From positions 124,001-188,000 of the forward strand of contig URVC01000001.1 of the NCBI GenBank assembly GCA_900551245.1: a stretch of DNA of 64,000 bases, read 5' to 3'. The notes under the pieces were generated by a model that saw only the letters and a list, made by a program, of their open reading frames with translations, made no database searches and was not told the origin of the DNA. Source of the stretch: an uncultured bacterium (GTDB taxonomy: Bacteria; Verrucomicrobiota; Lentisphaeria; Victivallales; Victivallaceae). Each line of letters begins with the position of its first letter. The stretch's first letter is position 1. Shown here piece by piece: positions 17,404 to 24,542 of this stretch. The translations under genes were made by a program, and so were the position numbers.

Positions 17404-18349
17404 CGGCTTCCCGCTTCTCTTTCTGTGCCGCGAATCCATGCTTGAGAACCCGCGTCATCTCCCGGATGTTGGCCGGAAGATCGGCGGCCAGAGGATCCAT
17501 GCCGACCACTTCGCCGCCGATCGCCTGCGACAGCGCCCGCGCGCTGGCCGGGTTGAACTGCGGCTGAACGAAGATCACCCGTACTCCATGTTCGCGCGCC
17601 CGGCGGATGATTCCGGCGAGATGGGCCGGGGTCGCCTCGCGGCCGCCGAGCTCAATCGCGGCCTGCCCGAGCCCGGTCATGTGAGCGAAATAACCGAACG
17701 CCGGGTGGTAGACGTAAAACTCTCCGCCCGCATACGGGGCGAGTTCCTGCATCACCTCTTTTTTCAGCGCGGCGAGTTCCCGGGTGAGCGTTTCGCAGTT
17801 GGCCCGGTAGACGGCGGCATGGGCCGGATCGAGCGCCGAATATGCTTTTTCAATATTTTCCGCAATCCGGATGGCATTGTCGAGCGAGAGCCAGACATGC
17901 GGATCGAGTCCATCCTCGCTGCATGGTTCGCCGGGCCCGTGCGCATGGCCGGCATGCGGATCCTCGTTGTGCGTATGTTCGCAATCGGCGCCGAAGGGAA
18001 TCCGTTGAATTCCCTCCGACACATCGATCACCTTCACCTTCCCGTTCGCAAGCGGACGCAGAAGCGAGTGTTCAAACGGCATGCGGGTGGTGAGAAACAG
18101 CTTCGACGCCGCAGCGGCCCGGATATCGTGCGGACCGGGAGCGTAATCATGCGGACTGCGCCCCTCCGGCAGCACAGACTTCGCGTGGATGAATTCTCCG
18201 CCAATCCGGTTGGCCAGGTAGGCGATCGGCGGCAGCCCCGCACTCACGGCAAAACGTTCGCCGGCGGCGGGAGCACTCTCCTCGCCGCAGCCGCAGAGCA
18301 GAAGCAGAGCAACGGCCGGCAGCAGGGCAAGGCAACGGAAAAAAGTCAT
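17390..18349 (-). CDS. znuA: Zinc-binding lipoprotein of ABC transporter (ZnuA-like)
   Basis: A 319-residue cluster A-I binding protein. The start at 18349 has GGAG 9 bases upstream and gives a signal ending L-L-C-G-C, so it is probably a lipoprotein. Metal ligands are visible at His67 (SPHDY), His151 (DPHVWLS) and His215 (VYHPAFGYFAH). Between them lies a His-rich loop (123-143, EHTHNEDPHAGHAHGPGEP) flanked by two Cys, typical of zinc-specific members. FVQPQFN replaces the usual F-x-E-P-Q-F. It heads the operon znuA-znuC-znuB. A Zur site was looked for upstream but no convincing one was found. Confidence 0.92.
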   Translation of the reverse strand: MTFFRCLALLPAVALLLLCGCGEESAPAAGERFAVSAGLPPIAYLANRIGGEFIHAKSVLPEGRSPHDYAPGPHDIRAAAASKLFLTTRMPFEHSLLRPLANGKVKVIDVSEGIQRIPFGADCEHTHNEDPHAGHAHGPGEPCSEDGLDPHVWLSLDNAIRIAENIEKAYSALDPAHAAVYRANCETLTRELAALKKEVMQELAPYAGGEFYVYHPAFGYFAHMTGLGQAAIELGGREATPAHLAGIIRRAREHGVRVIFVQPQFNPASARALSQAIGGEVVGMDPLAADLPANIREMTRVLKHGFAAQKEKREADERR

Positions 18350-18458
18350 AGTAAAACTCTCCCTCATAATACCAGATGATAATTGAAATAAAATACCCCG
18401 GAATGAGAACAATGTCAAGGGTTCACCGGCCGGATGACGCTTTTTTTGCCCAAACTGC

Positions 18459-18486
18459 TTGCAATTCCATGAAAAAGGTGTATAGT
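18459..18486 (+). promoter_or_regulatory. Promoter of the extended SDR gene
   Basis: TTGCAA (18459-18464), 16 bases, TATAGT (18481-18486). It lies 48 bases before the start codon at 18534. Confidence 0.65.
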
Positions 18487-18533
18487 TTACTCCTTGTACA
18501 TGAATTCGCAAAAAAAACAAAATCAGGTGTCTG

Positions 18534-19697
18534 ATGGAAAAGATTTTTCTGACCGGCATCACCGGTCTGGTCGGCAGTGCATTCGTCGTTGCGCTGCTCC
18601 GTGAGCGGCAGGATTACGAAATTGTATGCCTCGCCCGGAAGACAGCAGTCAAGAGCGCGCAGCAGAGAACCGAAGAGATCATCCGCGATGAATGCAAATT
18701 CGACGGGTGCCCCGAACTGGCCGACCGGATCCTGAAATCGGTCAAGGTGATCGAAGGAGACGTGACCACCATCGACCCGGAAGAACTTGCGAAGAATCCG
18801 CTGCTCTCCGGCACCACGATCATTTTCCACTGCGCCGCCGACGTCAATCTCGGCAAGGACCCCACCGGGCGCACCTATCGGATCAACTACAACGGCACCG
18901 TGAACATGGTCAAGTTGGCCCAGCTTCTCAAGGTGAAGGAGTTCCACTATGTCGGAACCGCCTACATCGCCGGGAAACTGGTGGGGACCGCCTTTGAGAA
19001 CATGCCTATCGACAACGGCTTCAACAATCCGTACGAAGAGAGCAAATTCAAGGCGGAGATGCTGGTCCGCAATTCGGGCATTCCCTTCACGATCTACCGG
19101 CCGGCGATCATCACCGGCCGCCGTTCGGACGGCCGGATCCGCAAGCCGCTGGCGTTCTACCGCATTCTTGAATTTCTGGGCAAACTCAAGAGTCATTACT
19201 GCACCAAGCACAAGATCGATCACACCGGCTGGGCCAATCTGCAGATCAATTTCGCCGCGGTGCCCTCCGAACATGTCTATTTCGTGCCGATCGACTATGT
19301 GCAAGAGGCGATTACCGCCCTCTTCCAGCAGCCGGTCAACAATCAGGCCTACCACATCACCGGTGAAAGCCCGCTTTCGACCCACCAGATTGAAAACTCC
19401 ATCTGCCGGGTGTTGCGTCTCGACGGAACCACCGTCAACGGCGGTCCGGTCGCGGAAACGATGGACAACAAACTGATGGCCCGCTTCCTCGGCGACCTTT
19501 TCCCCTACTTCTCGTCGGATATCATCTTCGACCAGAGCAACGTGCGCAAGGCGCTCGGCGACAAGATCCTCGACTGGGAATACGGGCAGAAGGGGCTGGA
19601 GACGCTGATCCGGTCGTTCTACAAGGACTACTTCCCGAACGTCGAATGGCTCCAGACACTGGCCAATGCGCCGCTGGATCGCGAGCCGCACTGCTGA
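18534..19697 (+). CDS. Extended SDR, thioester-reductase/acyl-CoA-reductase-like
   Basis: A 387-residue NAD(P)-binding protein. TGITGLVG (7-14) is the Rossmann loop and Y-E-E-S-K (167-171) the catalytic Tyr/Lys pair. IFHCAADVN (97-105) and YRINYNGTVNMVKLA are typical of the NAD_binding_4 group that reduces acyl thioesters (Lys2/CarA reductase domains, fatty acyl-CoA reductases), here without a carrier or adenylation domain. C-terminal 120 residues are a helical substrate domain. It is a single gene with its own promoter and terminator. Substrate unknown. Confidence 0.82.
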   Translation: MEKIFLTGITGLVGSAFVVALLRERQDYEIVCLARKTAVKSAQQRTEEIIRDECKFDGCPELADRILKSVKVIEGDVTTIDPEELAKNPLLSGTTIIFHCAADVNLGKDPTGRTYRINYNGTVNMVKLAQLLKVKEFHYVGTAYIAGKLVGTAFENMPIDNGFNNPYEESKFKAEMLVRNSGIPFTIYRPAIITGRRSDGRIRKPLAFYRILEFLGKLKSHYCTKHKIDHTGWANLQINFAAVPSEHVYFVPIDYVQEAITALFQQPVNNQAYHITGESPLSTHQIENSICRVLRLDGTTVNGGPVAETMDNKLMARFLGDLFPYFSSDIIFDQSNVRKALGDKILDWEYGQKGLETLIRSFYKDYFPNVEWLQTLANAPLDREPHC

Positions 19698-19716
19698 ACA
19701 TTGAGATAGAACCCGG

Positions 19717-19748
19717 GCGGGGACCGCAAAAACGGTTCCCGCTTTTTT
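19717..19748 (+). terminator. Terminator of the SDR gene, abutting the next start codon
   Basis: GCGGGGACCG pairs with CGGTTCCCGC around a CAAAAA loop and is followed by six T. The T-run ends one base before the ATG of the amidohydrolase gene at 19750. Confidence 0.85.
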
Positions 19749-19749
19749 C

Positions 19750-20574
19750 ATGATGGTCATTGATTTTCACACACACTGCTATCCGCAGAAGGTCGTCGCC
19801 AAGGCGCTCAGCGCGGTCCAGGGCCGTCTCAAGCCGGCGACGGACGGCACGCGCGACGGACTGATCGCCTCGATGCACGAAGCCGGAATCGACTATTCTC
19901 TTGCCCTGGCGCTGGTGACCAATCCGGCGAACAGCCTCGGTGTGAACCGCTGGGCGGCAGAACAGAACCATGCCCCGGTCTTCTTCACCGGCTCCCTCCA
20001 TCCTGACGACCCGATGCCGGAAACGACGCTGGATTTCATTGCAAAATCCGGACTGAAAGGAATCAAACTCCACCCGGAGTATCAGCAGTTCGAATTCCGT
20101 GAAGAGCGGCTCTTCCCGCTCTGGGAACGGTGCTGTGAACTCGGGCTTTTCGTCGTGACCCATGCCGGGTACGACATCATGTTCCAGCCGCCATGGCACA
20201 CCGACCCGGAGCGACTGGCGGCATTTCACCGCCGTTTCCCGGAACTGCAACTGGTGCTGGCGCACCTCGGTTCGATGACCTTGTGGGATGATGTGGAGAA
20301 ATATCTGCTCGGTCTGCCGGTCTATTTCGATCTTGCCTTCGTCACGCCGGACTACATCGAGCCGGAACGACTGGTCCGGATCATCCGCCGCCATGGTGCG
20401 GAACGCATTCTCTTCGGCACCGACAGCCCGTGGTGCGACCAGAAAAAACAGCTTGAATTCATCCGCTCCCTGCCGCTGACACCGCAGGAACAGGAGCTGA
20501 TTTTCTGGAAAAATGCGGCAAAACTGCTGGATCTGCCGCTTTCCACTCCGCAAGCGCTCAGAAGAAGAGCTTGA
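19750..20574 (+). CDS. Amidohydrolase-family TIM barrel hydrolase/decarboxylase
   Basis: A 274-residue metal-dependent protein of the amidohydrolase-2 family (ACMSD- and TIM-barrel-hydrolase-like). Metal residues are seen in DFHTHCYP (5-12), KLHPEYQQ, VTHAGYD, LAHLGS and FGTDSPW, in the expected order. The H-x-H lies at residues 7-9, so the start cannot be much further downstream; two ATG codons, 19750 and 19753, are possible. No ribosome binding site is visible: the terminator hairpin of the SDR gene fills the space. Its end overlaps the convergent TSUP gene by 17 bases. Confidence 0.85.
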   Translation: MMVIDFHTHCYPQKVVAKALSAVQGRLKPATDGTRDGLIASMHEAGIDYSLALALVTNPANSLGVNRWAAEQNHAPVFFTGSLHPDDPMPETTLDFIAKSGLKGIKLHPEYQQFEFREERLFPLWERCCELGLFVVTHAGYDIMFQPPWHTDPERLAAFHRRFPELQLVLAHLGSMTLWDDVEKYLLGLPVYFDLAFVTPDYIEPERLVRIIRRHGAERILFGTDSPWCDQKKQLEFIRSLPLTPQEQELIFWKNAAKLLDLPLSTPQALRRRA

Positions 20575-21304
20575 TTGCTGTCAACACGACGAGAACCTGA
20601 ATGATGTTCTCGAAAAGCTTTTGCGGCATCCTGGAGAGCAGCAGAATTCCGAGCGCGGCGCCGATCAGCAGAAACGGAATCATCATGAGGTCGATCTTCA
20701 ACGCCTCCATCGTAATCCGTCCCTCCCAGAGGAAAATCGGCAGCTTGGTCCAGTTGATGATGAGAAAGAACCAGGCGCTGCACCCCATATACTTCTCCTT
20801 GGGCAGCTTCATCGCCAGAAAATAGATCGCCGCCACCGGCCCCGCCGCATTCGCCACCTGTGTGGTGAAGCCGAGCGTCACACCGCAGGCCGCCGCCACT
20901 GCCGAACCGGACGGGATCTTCTCCGGCGCCAGCCGGGCGCGCAGCACGTTGAGCGCCGCCAGAATCAGAACAATCGCCCCCAGCAGCGGCCGCATCGCCT
21001 CGTCGCTGATGTAACGCAACGTCCAGGAGCCGAGTGCCAGCCCGGCAAATGCCCACGGCAGCAGCCGGAGCACGATCTTCCAGTCCGCATGGCGGCGATA
21101 CCAGGCGACTGCCAGAAGATCGGTCATCGCCAGCATAATCAGCTGCAGCCCGGTCGACAAACGAGCCGGAAACGCCATCGTCAACAGCACTACCGGCAGA
21201 ACGCCGATTCCGGGAATCGCCGTTTTGTTGATTCCGATCAGAACAGCACTGACGATCAGCGTCAGTATCTGGAGAAAAGTAAATTCATTGAAGAGATCCG
21301 GCAT
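20558..21304 (-). CDS. TSUP (TauE/SafE) family membrane permease
   Basis: A 248-residue protein with about eight transmembrane segments. GINKTAIPGIGVLPVV (24-39) is the first conserved TSUP loop, and GFTTQVANAAGPVAAIYFL is the matching loop of the second half, showing the internal duplication of the family. TSUP proteins move sulfite, sulfoacetate, sulfonates or other organic anions. It is downstream of purC behind a terminator, and ends inside the convergent amidohydrolase gene. The substrate is not evident. Confidence 0.87.
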   Translation of the reverse strand: MPDLFNEFTFLQILTLIVSAVLIGINKTAIPGIGVLPVVLLTMAFPARLSTGLQLIMLAMTDLLAVAWYRRHADWKIVLRLLPWAFAGLALGSWTLRYISDEAMRPLLGAIVLILAALNVLRARLAPEKIPSGSAVAAACGVTLGFTTQVANAAGPVAAIYFLAMKLPKEKYMGCSAWFFLIINWTKLPIFLWEGRITMEALKIDLMMIPFLLIGAALGILLLSRMPQKLFENIIQVLVVLTAIKLFF

Positions 21305-21320
21305 GCGTCAAAAACTCCTG

Positions 21321-21355
21321 AAACAGAAAGGGCGGCCGGCCAACGGCCGCCGCCC
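21321..21355 (-). terminator. Terminator after purC
   Basis: On the minus strand GGGCGGC pairs with GCCGCCC, with an inner GGCC-GTT-GGCC stem, followed by CTTTCTGTTT. It lies 19 bases past the purC stop. Confidence 0.65.
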
Positions 21356-21373
21356 GAATTCCGACTCTCTCCC

Positions 21374-22270
21374 TTACAGAGAATGCCCGGTGAGCATCCG
21401 GTATGCGTCCAGATACTTCCGGCTGGTCTTTTCAACCACATCGGCGGGAATGACCGGCCCGGGGGCGGTCTTGTTCCAGTCGAGCGTCTCGAGATAGTCG
21501 CGCACAAACTGCTTGTCGAGGCTGACCGGACTGGTACCGACACGGTACTGGTCCGCCGGCCAGAAACGGCTCGAATCCGGCGTGAGCACTTCGTCGACCA
21601 GAATCACCTTCCCGTCGATTTCGCCGAACTCAAATTTGGTATCGGCGACGATAATGCCCCGCTTTTCCGCATAATCACGCGCCGTGGTGTAGATCTTGAG
21701 AGAAAGATCGCGGATTTCCGCCGCCTTCTCCGCACCGATCAGCGCCACAACCTGCTCAAAGGAGATCGCCTCGTCATGCTCGCCCACGGCCGCCTTGCTC
21801 GACGGAGTGAAGAGCGGCTCATCCAGCTTCGACGCCTGCTGGTAACCGGGACGGAGCCGGATACCGGAAACGACACCGCTCTTCTGATAGTCCTTCCAGC
21901 CGCTGCCGACCAGATAGCCCCGGACGATGCATTCCACCGGAATCACCTTCGCCTTGCGGACAATCATCGACCGCCCCTGCAGGTCCTTGACATAAGCCTT
22001 CAGTTCCGGCCGGGTGGTGACATCCGCGGAAATCAGATGGTTCGGCACATCCCGCATCAGGTCGAACCAGAAAAGCGAAATCTGCGTCAGAACCTCGCCC
22101 TTGCGCGGCACGCCGTTGGGCATGACCACGTCAAATGCGCTCAGCCGGTCCGTCGCCACAAACAACAACGCATCGCCGAGGTCGTAGACATCGCGCACCT
22201 TGCCGCGGTTGACGAGCGGAATCCCCGGCAGTTCCGTCTGCATCAGGGCGCCGTTGGCATCGTACTGCAT
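21374..22270 (-). CDS. purC: SAICAR synthetase (purine biosynthesis)
   Basis: A 298-residue phosphoribosylaminoimidazole-succinocarboxamide synthase, joining aspartate to CAIR with ATP in de novo purine synthesis. Signatures are GKVRDVYDLGD (23-33), ATDRLSAFDVV (39-49), VRGYLVGSGWKDY (117-129) and IVADTKFEFGEIDG (202-215). It is the longer form of the enzyme, as in ADE1. It starts 6 bases after the rplU stop, so the two are co-transcribed, an unusual pair. A second ATG ten codons in is a possible alternative start. Confidence 0.96.
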   Translation of the reverse strand: MQYDANGALMQTELPGIPLVNRGKVRDVYDLGDALLFVATDRLSAFDVVMPNGVPRKGEVLTQISLFWFDLMRDVPNHLISADVTTRPELKAYVKDLQGRSMIVRKAKVIPVECIVRGYLVGSGWKDYQKSGVVSGIRLRPGYQQASKLDEPLFTPSSKAAVGEHDEAISFEQVVALIGAEKAAEIRDLSLKIYTTARDYAEKRGIIVADTKFEFGEIDGKVILVDEVLTPDSSRFWPADQYRVGTSPVSLDKQFVRDYLETLDWNKTAPGPVIPADVVEKTSRKYLDAYRMLTGHSL

Positions 22271-22276
22271 TTGAGT

Positions 22277-22591
22277 TCAGCCCTTGATTTCGCCGATTTC
22301 GACGCGGGTCAGCCCCTGGCGATGTCCCTTGGTCCGGCGATAGCCCTTGCGGCGCTTCATCTTGAAGACCACGATCTTCTTGCCGCGGAACTGATCCTTG
22401 ACCACCGCCTCGACCGAGGCGCCCGCGACGAGCGGAGAACCGACGTTGAGTTCGCCGCCCTCTTCGCCGACGGCGAGCACTTCGGAAAAGGTCACCTTGC
22501 CGCCGACTTCGGCATCGAGCTTCTCGACTTCGACGAGGTCGCCGGTTTTGACTTTATACTGCTTGCCGCCGGTTTTGATGATCGCATACAT
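22277..22591 (-). CDS. rplU: 50S ribosomal protein L21
   Basis: A 104-residue protein, the normal L21 size. MYAIIKTGGKQYKV at the start and the basic segment KMKRRKGYRRTKGHRQ near the end are the L21 signature. It binds 23S rRNA near L20. A GAAGGAGC box precedes the start, and a promoter lies 70-100 bases upstream. In most bacteria rpmA (L27) follows; here purC follows instead and rpmA is not in the window. Confidence 0.97.
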   Translation of the reverse strand: MYAIIKTGGKQYKVKTGDLVEVEKLDAEVGGKVTFSEVLAVGEEGGELNVGSPLVAGASVEAVVKDQFRGKKIVVFKMKRRKGYRRTKGHRQGLTRVEIGEIKG

Positions 22592-22663
22592 TCTTTTTTG
22601 CTCCTTCAGCTGATGATTTCAAAAAACCTTCATTCAATTTAACCATTCGCACATAATCCTGAT

Positions 22664-22691
22664 AATATATCCTCATTTTCCCGCTTTGCAA
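22664..22691 (-). promoter_or_regulatory. Promoter of rplU-purC
   Basis: On the minus strand TTGCAA (22691-22686), 16 bases, TATATT (22669-22664). The 73-base leader to the rplU start has no clear ribosomal-protein binding structure. The 330-base gap 22592-22921 otherwise holds only the marR control region; no gene was seen in it. Confidence 0.6.
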
Positions 22692-22863
22692 GGAACGGAT
22701 GGCGCTGTTTTTGCAAAAATCCATTGCAACCCTCCTGCCGGCCGCCTGTTTCCCGGAAATAACCGGCACGTTTCGCCGGCCGGCGAAAGCCTTTCCGCCT
22801 CTTTCGGTTTCAGAACGCCTTCCGAAATAAAAAAGTTAGATATTAGAAGTAATTAGGATTTGC

Positions 22864-22887
22864 AAAATATTAAAAAGGGGATATTTT
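22864..22887. promoter_or_regulatory. Inverted repeat over the marR promoter, probable MarR operator
   Basis: AAAATAT (22864-22870) and ATATTTT (22881-22887) are perfect inverted arms. They straddle a likely promoter, TTGCAA (22860-22865) and TATTTT (22882-22887) with 16 bases between. The adjacent MarR protein is the probable binder and would repress its own efflux operon. Confidence 0.55.
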
Positions 22888-22921
22888 ATATGCCTGTCAA
22901 ACAGGAGAAACGCAAAATCAT

Positions 22922-23392
22922 ATGGAACAACACCAGTCATTCGACGCCGCGCTCTGGCGGCTGCTCTTTCAGATTGTGGACCGCCTGCGCGAGTCCGCAC
23001 TGGATCAGCAGCAACCGCACGAGATCGAACTGGCGATGAATCTCACCTTGCGCCAGCAGCAATTGCTGCGCAACATCTGCATCCTCACCGAGACGAAACC
23101 GGAGGGGGTGAGCCTCAAAGAGCTCGCCGCGTCCCTCGCCCTCACCTCCGGCGCGGCCTCGGCCATGGTGGAGATGTTTGTCCGCCGGGAGCTGCTGGAG
23201 CGCCGGACCGATCAGCAGGACCGCCGGGCGGTCCGGATCCGTCTTTCGGAAAGCGGACGCCGCCTCATCCGGGAGCTGGAACAGCGATTCAGCGACATGA
23301 CAGGCCGCTTTCTCGCCCGCCATCCGGCAGATGAGAGCGCCCGGCTGATTGCCCTGCTCGAACAATTTAACAGTGAACTGCAAACCAATTAA
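22922..23392 (+). CDS. MarR-family repressor of the efflux operon
   Basis: A 156-residue winged-helix regulator. The DNA-binding core is around residues 55-105 (LKELAASLALTSGAASAMVE, the recognition helix) with the wing at TDQQDRRAVRIRLSESGR (101-118), the classic D-x-R-D/DRRA signature. It is the first gene of marR-MFP-RND, 13 bases ahead of the fusion protein gene. Members release DNA when they bind phenolic or other toxic compounds, so it likely induces the pump. The AGGAG box is 14 bases before the start, somewhat far. Confidence 0.9.
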   Translation: MEQHQSFDAALWRLLFQIVDRLRESALDQQQPHEIELAMNLTLRQQQLLRNICILTETKPEGVSLKELAASLALTSGAASAMVEMFVRRELLERRTDQQDRRAVRIRLSESGRRLIRELEQRFSDMTGRFLARHPADESARLIALLEQFNSELQTN

Positions 23393-23405
23393 GGAGACCC
23401 ATATC

Positions 23406-24521
23406 ATGTTCCAGACAACCTACTGCAAAGCCGCCCTGCTCGGGATGGCCGGTCTGCTCTCCCTGAGCGCCGCCGCCGCGGACAAACCGGCGGGCAAACC
23501 CGCTCAGCCGATCGCCAGCGTCCTGGTCGAACCGGCGGTCGAAATCTCGGAATCCACCACCCGGACCATTCCGGGGCGGCTGGAGGCGATCGAAGAGGTT
23601 TCGCTGATTCCGCGCATCTCCGGCAACATCAACTCCATCAAGTTCAACGAAGGCGACATGGTCAAAAAGGGGCAGCTTCTCTACGAGCTGGAGGATACCA
23701 CCTACCGCGCGCAGATGCTGGCGGCCAAAGCCAAAGTGGATCAGTGCAAGGCGGAACTCAACTACGCGAAGATCAACTACGACCGCCAGAAAACGCTGGA
23801 ACAGCAGCAGGCGGTTTCGAAGAGCACCTACGATGACGCCGAGCGTCTCTACAATCTCAACAAGGCGAAATTCGCCGAAGCGGAGGCTTCGCTGCTCGAT
23901 GCGGAAAACAACCTGAGCTACACCCGCATCTACGCCCCCATCACCGGCCGGATCGGCAAGGTGACGCTCACGGTGGGCAACTATGTGACCCCTTCCACAG
24001 GGGAACTGGTCGACATCGTCCAGATCGATCCGATCTACGCGAACTTCGCCATCAGCGAACGGGATTTCCAGTCGATGTTCGGCGATATCGAGACGATGAA
24101 GCAGAAAGCGAAAATCCGCCTGAAACTGGCGGATGACACGGCATATCCGCTGGATGGCAAGGTCGCGCTGGTGGACAACAAAGCCGATACCGACACCAGC
24201 ACCATGCAGATCTGGGCCCGTTTCCCGAACCCCGACGCCAAGCTGGTGCCCGGCGGTCTCGTCACCGTCATGATCTCCAAAGTCGCGGACAAAAAATACC
24301 CGGCCGTCAAACTCTCGGCCCTGATGACCGACGCCAAAGGCAACTTCATCTACGTCGTCACTCCGGCAAACAAGGTCGAACGCCGCGACGTGCGGCTCGG
24401 TGCGATGATCGGCAACCTCCAGACCATCCTCGAAGGGATCAAGCCGGGCGAAATCGTCATCGTGGACGGCACTCACAAGGCGGCGCCGGGCGCGCAGGTC
24501 AATCCGGTTCCGGCGAAGTAA
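23406..24521 (+). CDS. RND efflux periplasmic adaptor (membrane fusion protein)
   Basis: A 371-residue HlyD/AcrA-family adaptor. The start at 23406 has AAGGAG 8 bases upstream and gives a signal peptide ending near L-S-A-A-A-A-D. Order of domains: beta-barrel strand, lipoyl half (SLIPRISGNINSIKFNEGDM), alpha hairpin coiled coil (about 110-190, many K/A/E/Q), second lipoyl half (RIYAPITGRIGKVTLTVGN), beta-barrel and membrane-proximal domain. It would connect the inner-membrane pump to an outer-membrane channel. No lipobox cysteine is present. It lies between marR and the pump gene. Confidence 0.93.
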   Translation: MFQTTYCKAALLGMAGLLSLSAAAADKPAGKPAQPIASVLVEPAVEISESTTRTIPGRLEAIEEVSLIPRISGNINSIKFNEGDMVKKGQLLYELEDTTYRAQMLAAKAKVDQCKAELNYAKINYDRQKTLEQQQAVSKSTYDDAERLYNLNKAKFAEAEASLLDAENNLSYTRIYAPITGRIGKVTLTVGNYVTPSTGELVDIVQIDPIYANFAISERDFQSMFGDIETMKQKAKIRLKLADDTAYPLDGKVALVDNKADTDTSTMQIWARFPNPDAKLVPGGLVTVMISKVADKKYPAVKLSALMTDAKGNFIYVVTPANKVERRDVRLGAMIGNLQTILEGIKPGEIVIVDGTHKAAPGAQVNPVPAK

Positions 24522-24542
24522 AGCGGGGAAAGGTTTTCGATC

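Noticed and set aside
15577..17445. 622-codon plus-strand frame
   Set aside because: Antisense to znuB and znuC; composition is that of a shadow.
18350..18420. Possible Zur operator upstream of znuA
   Set aside because: Only weak, unsymmetrical AT-rich similarity to known Zur boxes; not strong enough to list.
20513..22642. 709-codon plus-strand frame
   Set aside because: Antisense to TSUP, purC and rplU, all firm genes.
22554..22769. 71-codon minus-strand frame upstream of rplU
   Set aside because: Covers the rplU promoter and start; no ribosome binding site and no protein-like pattern.
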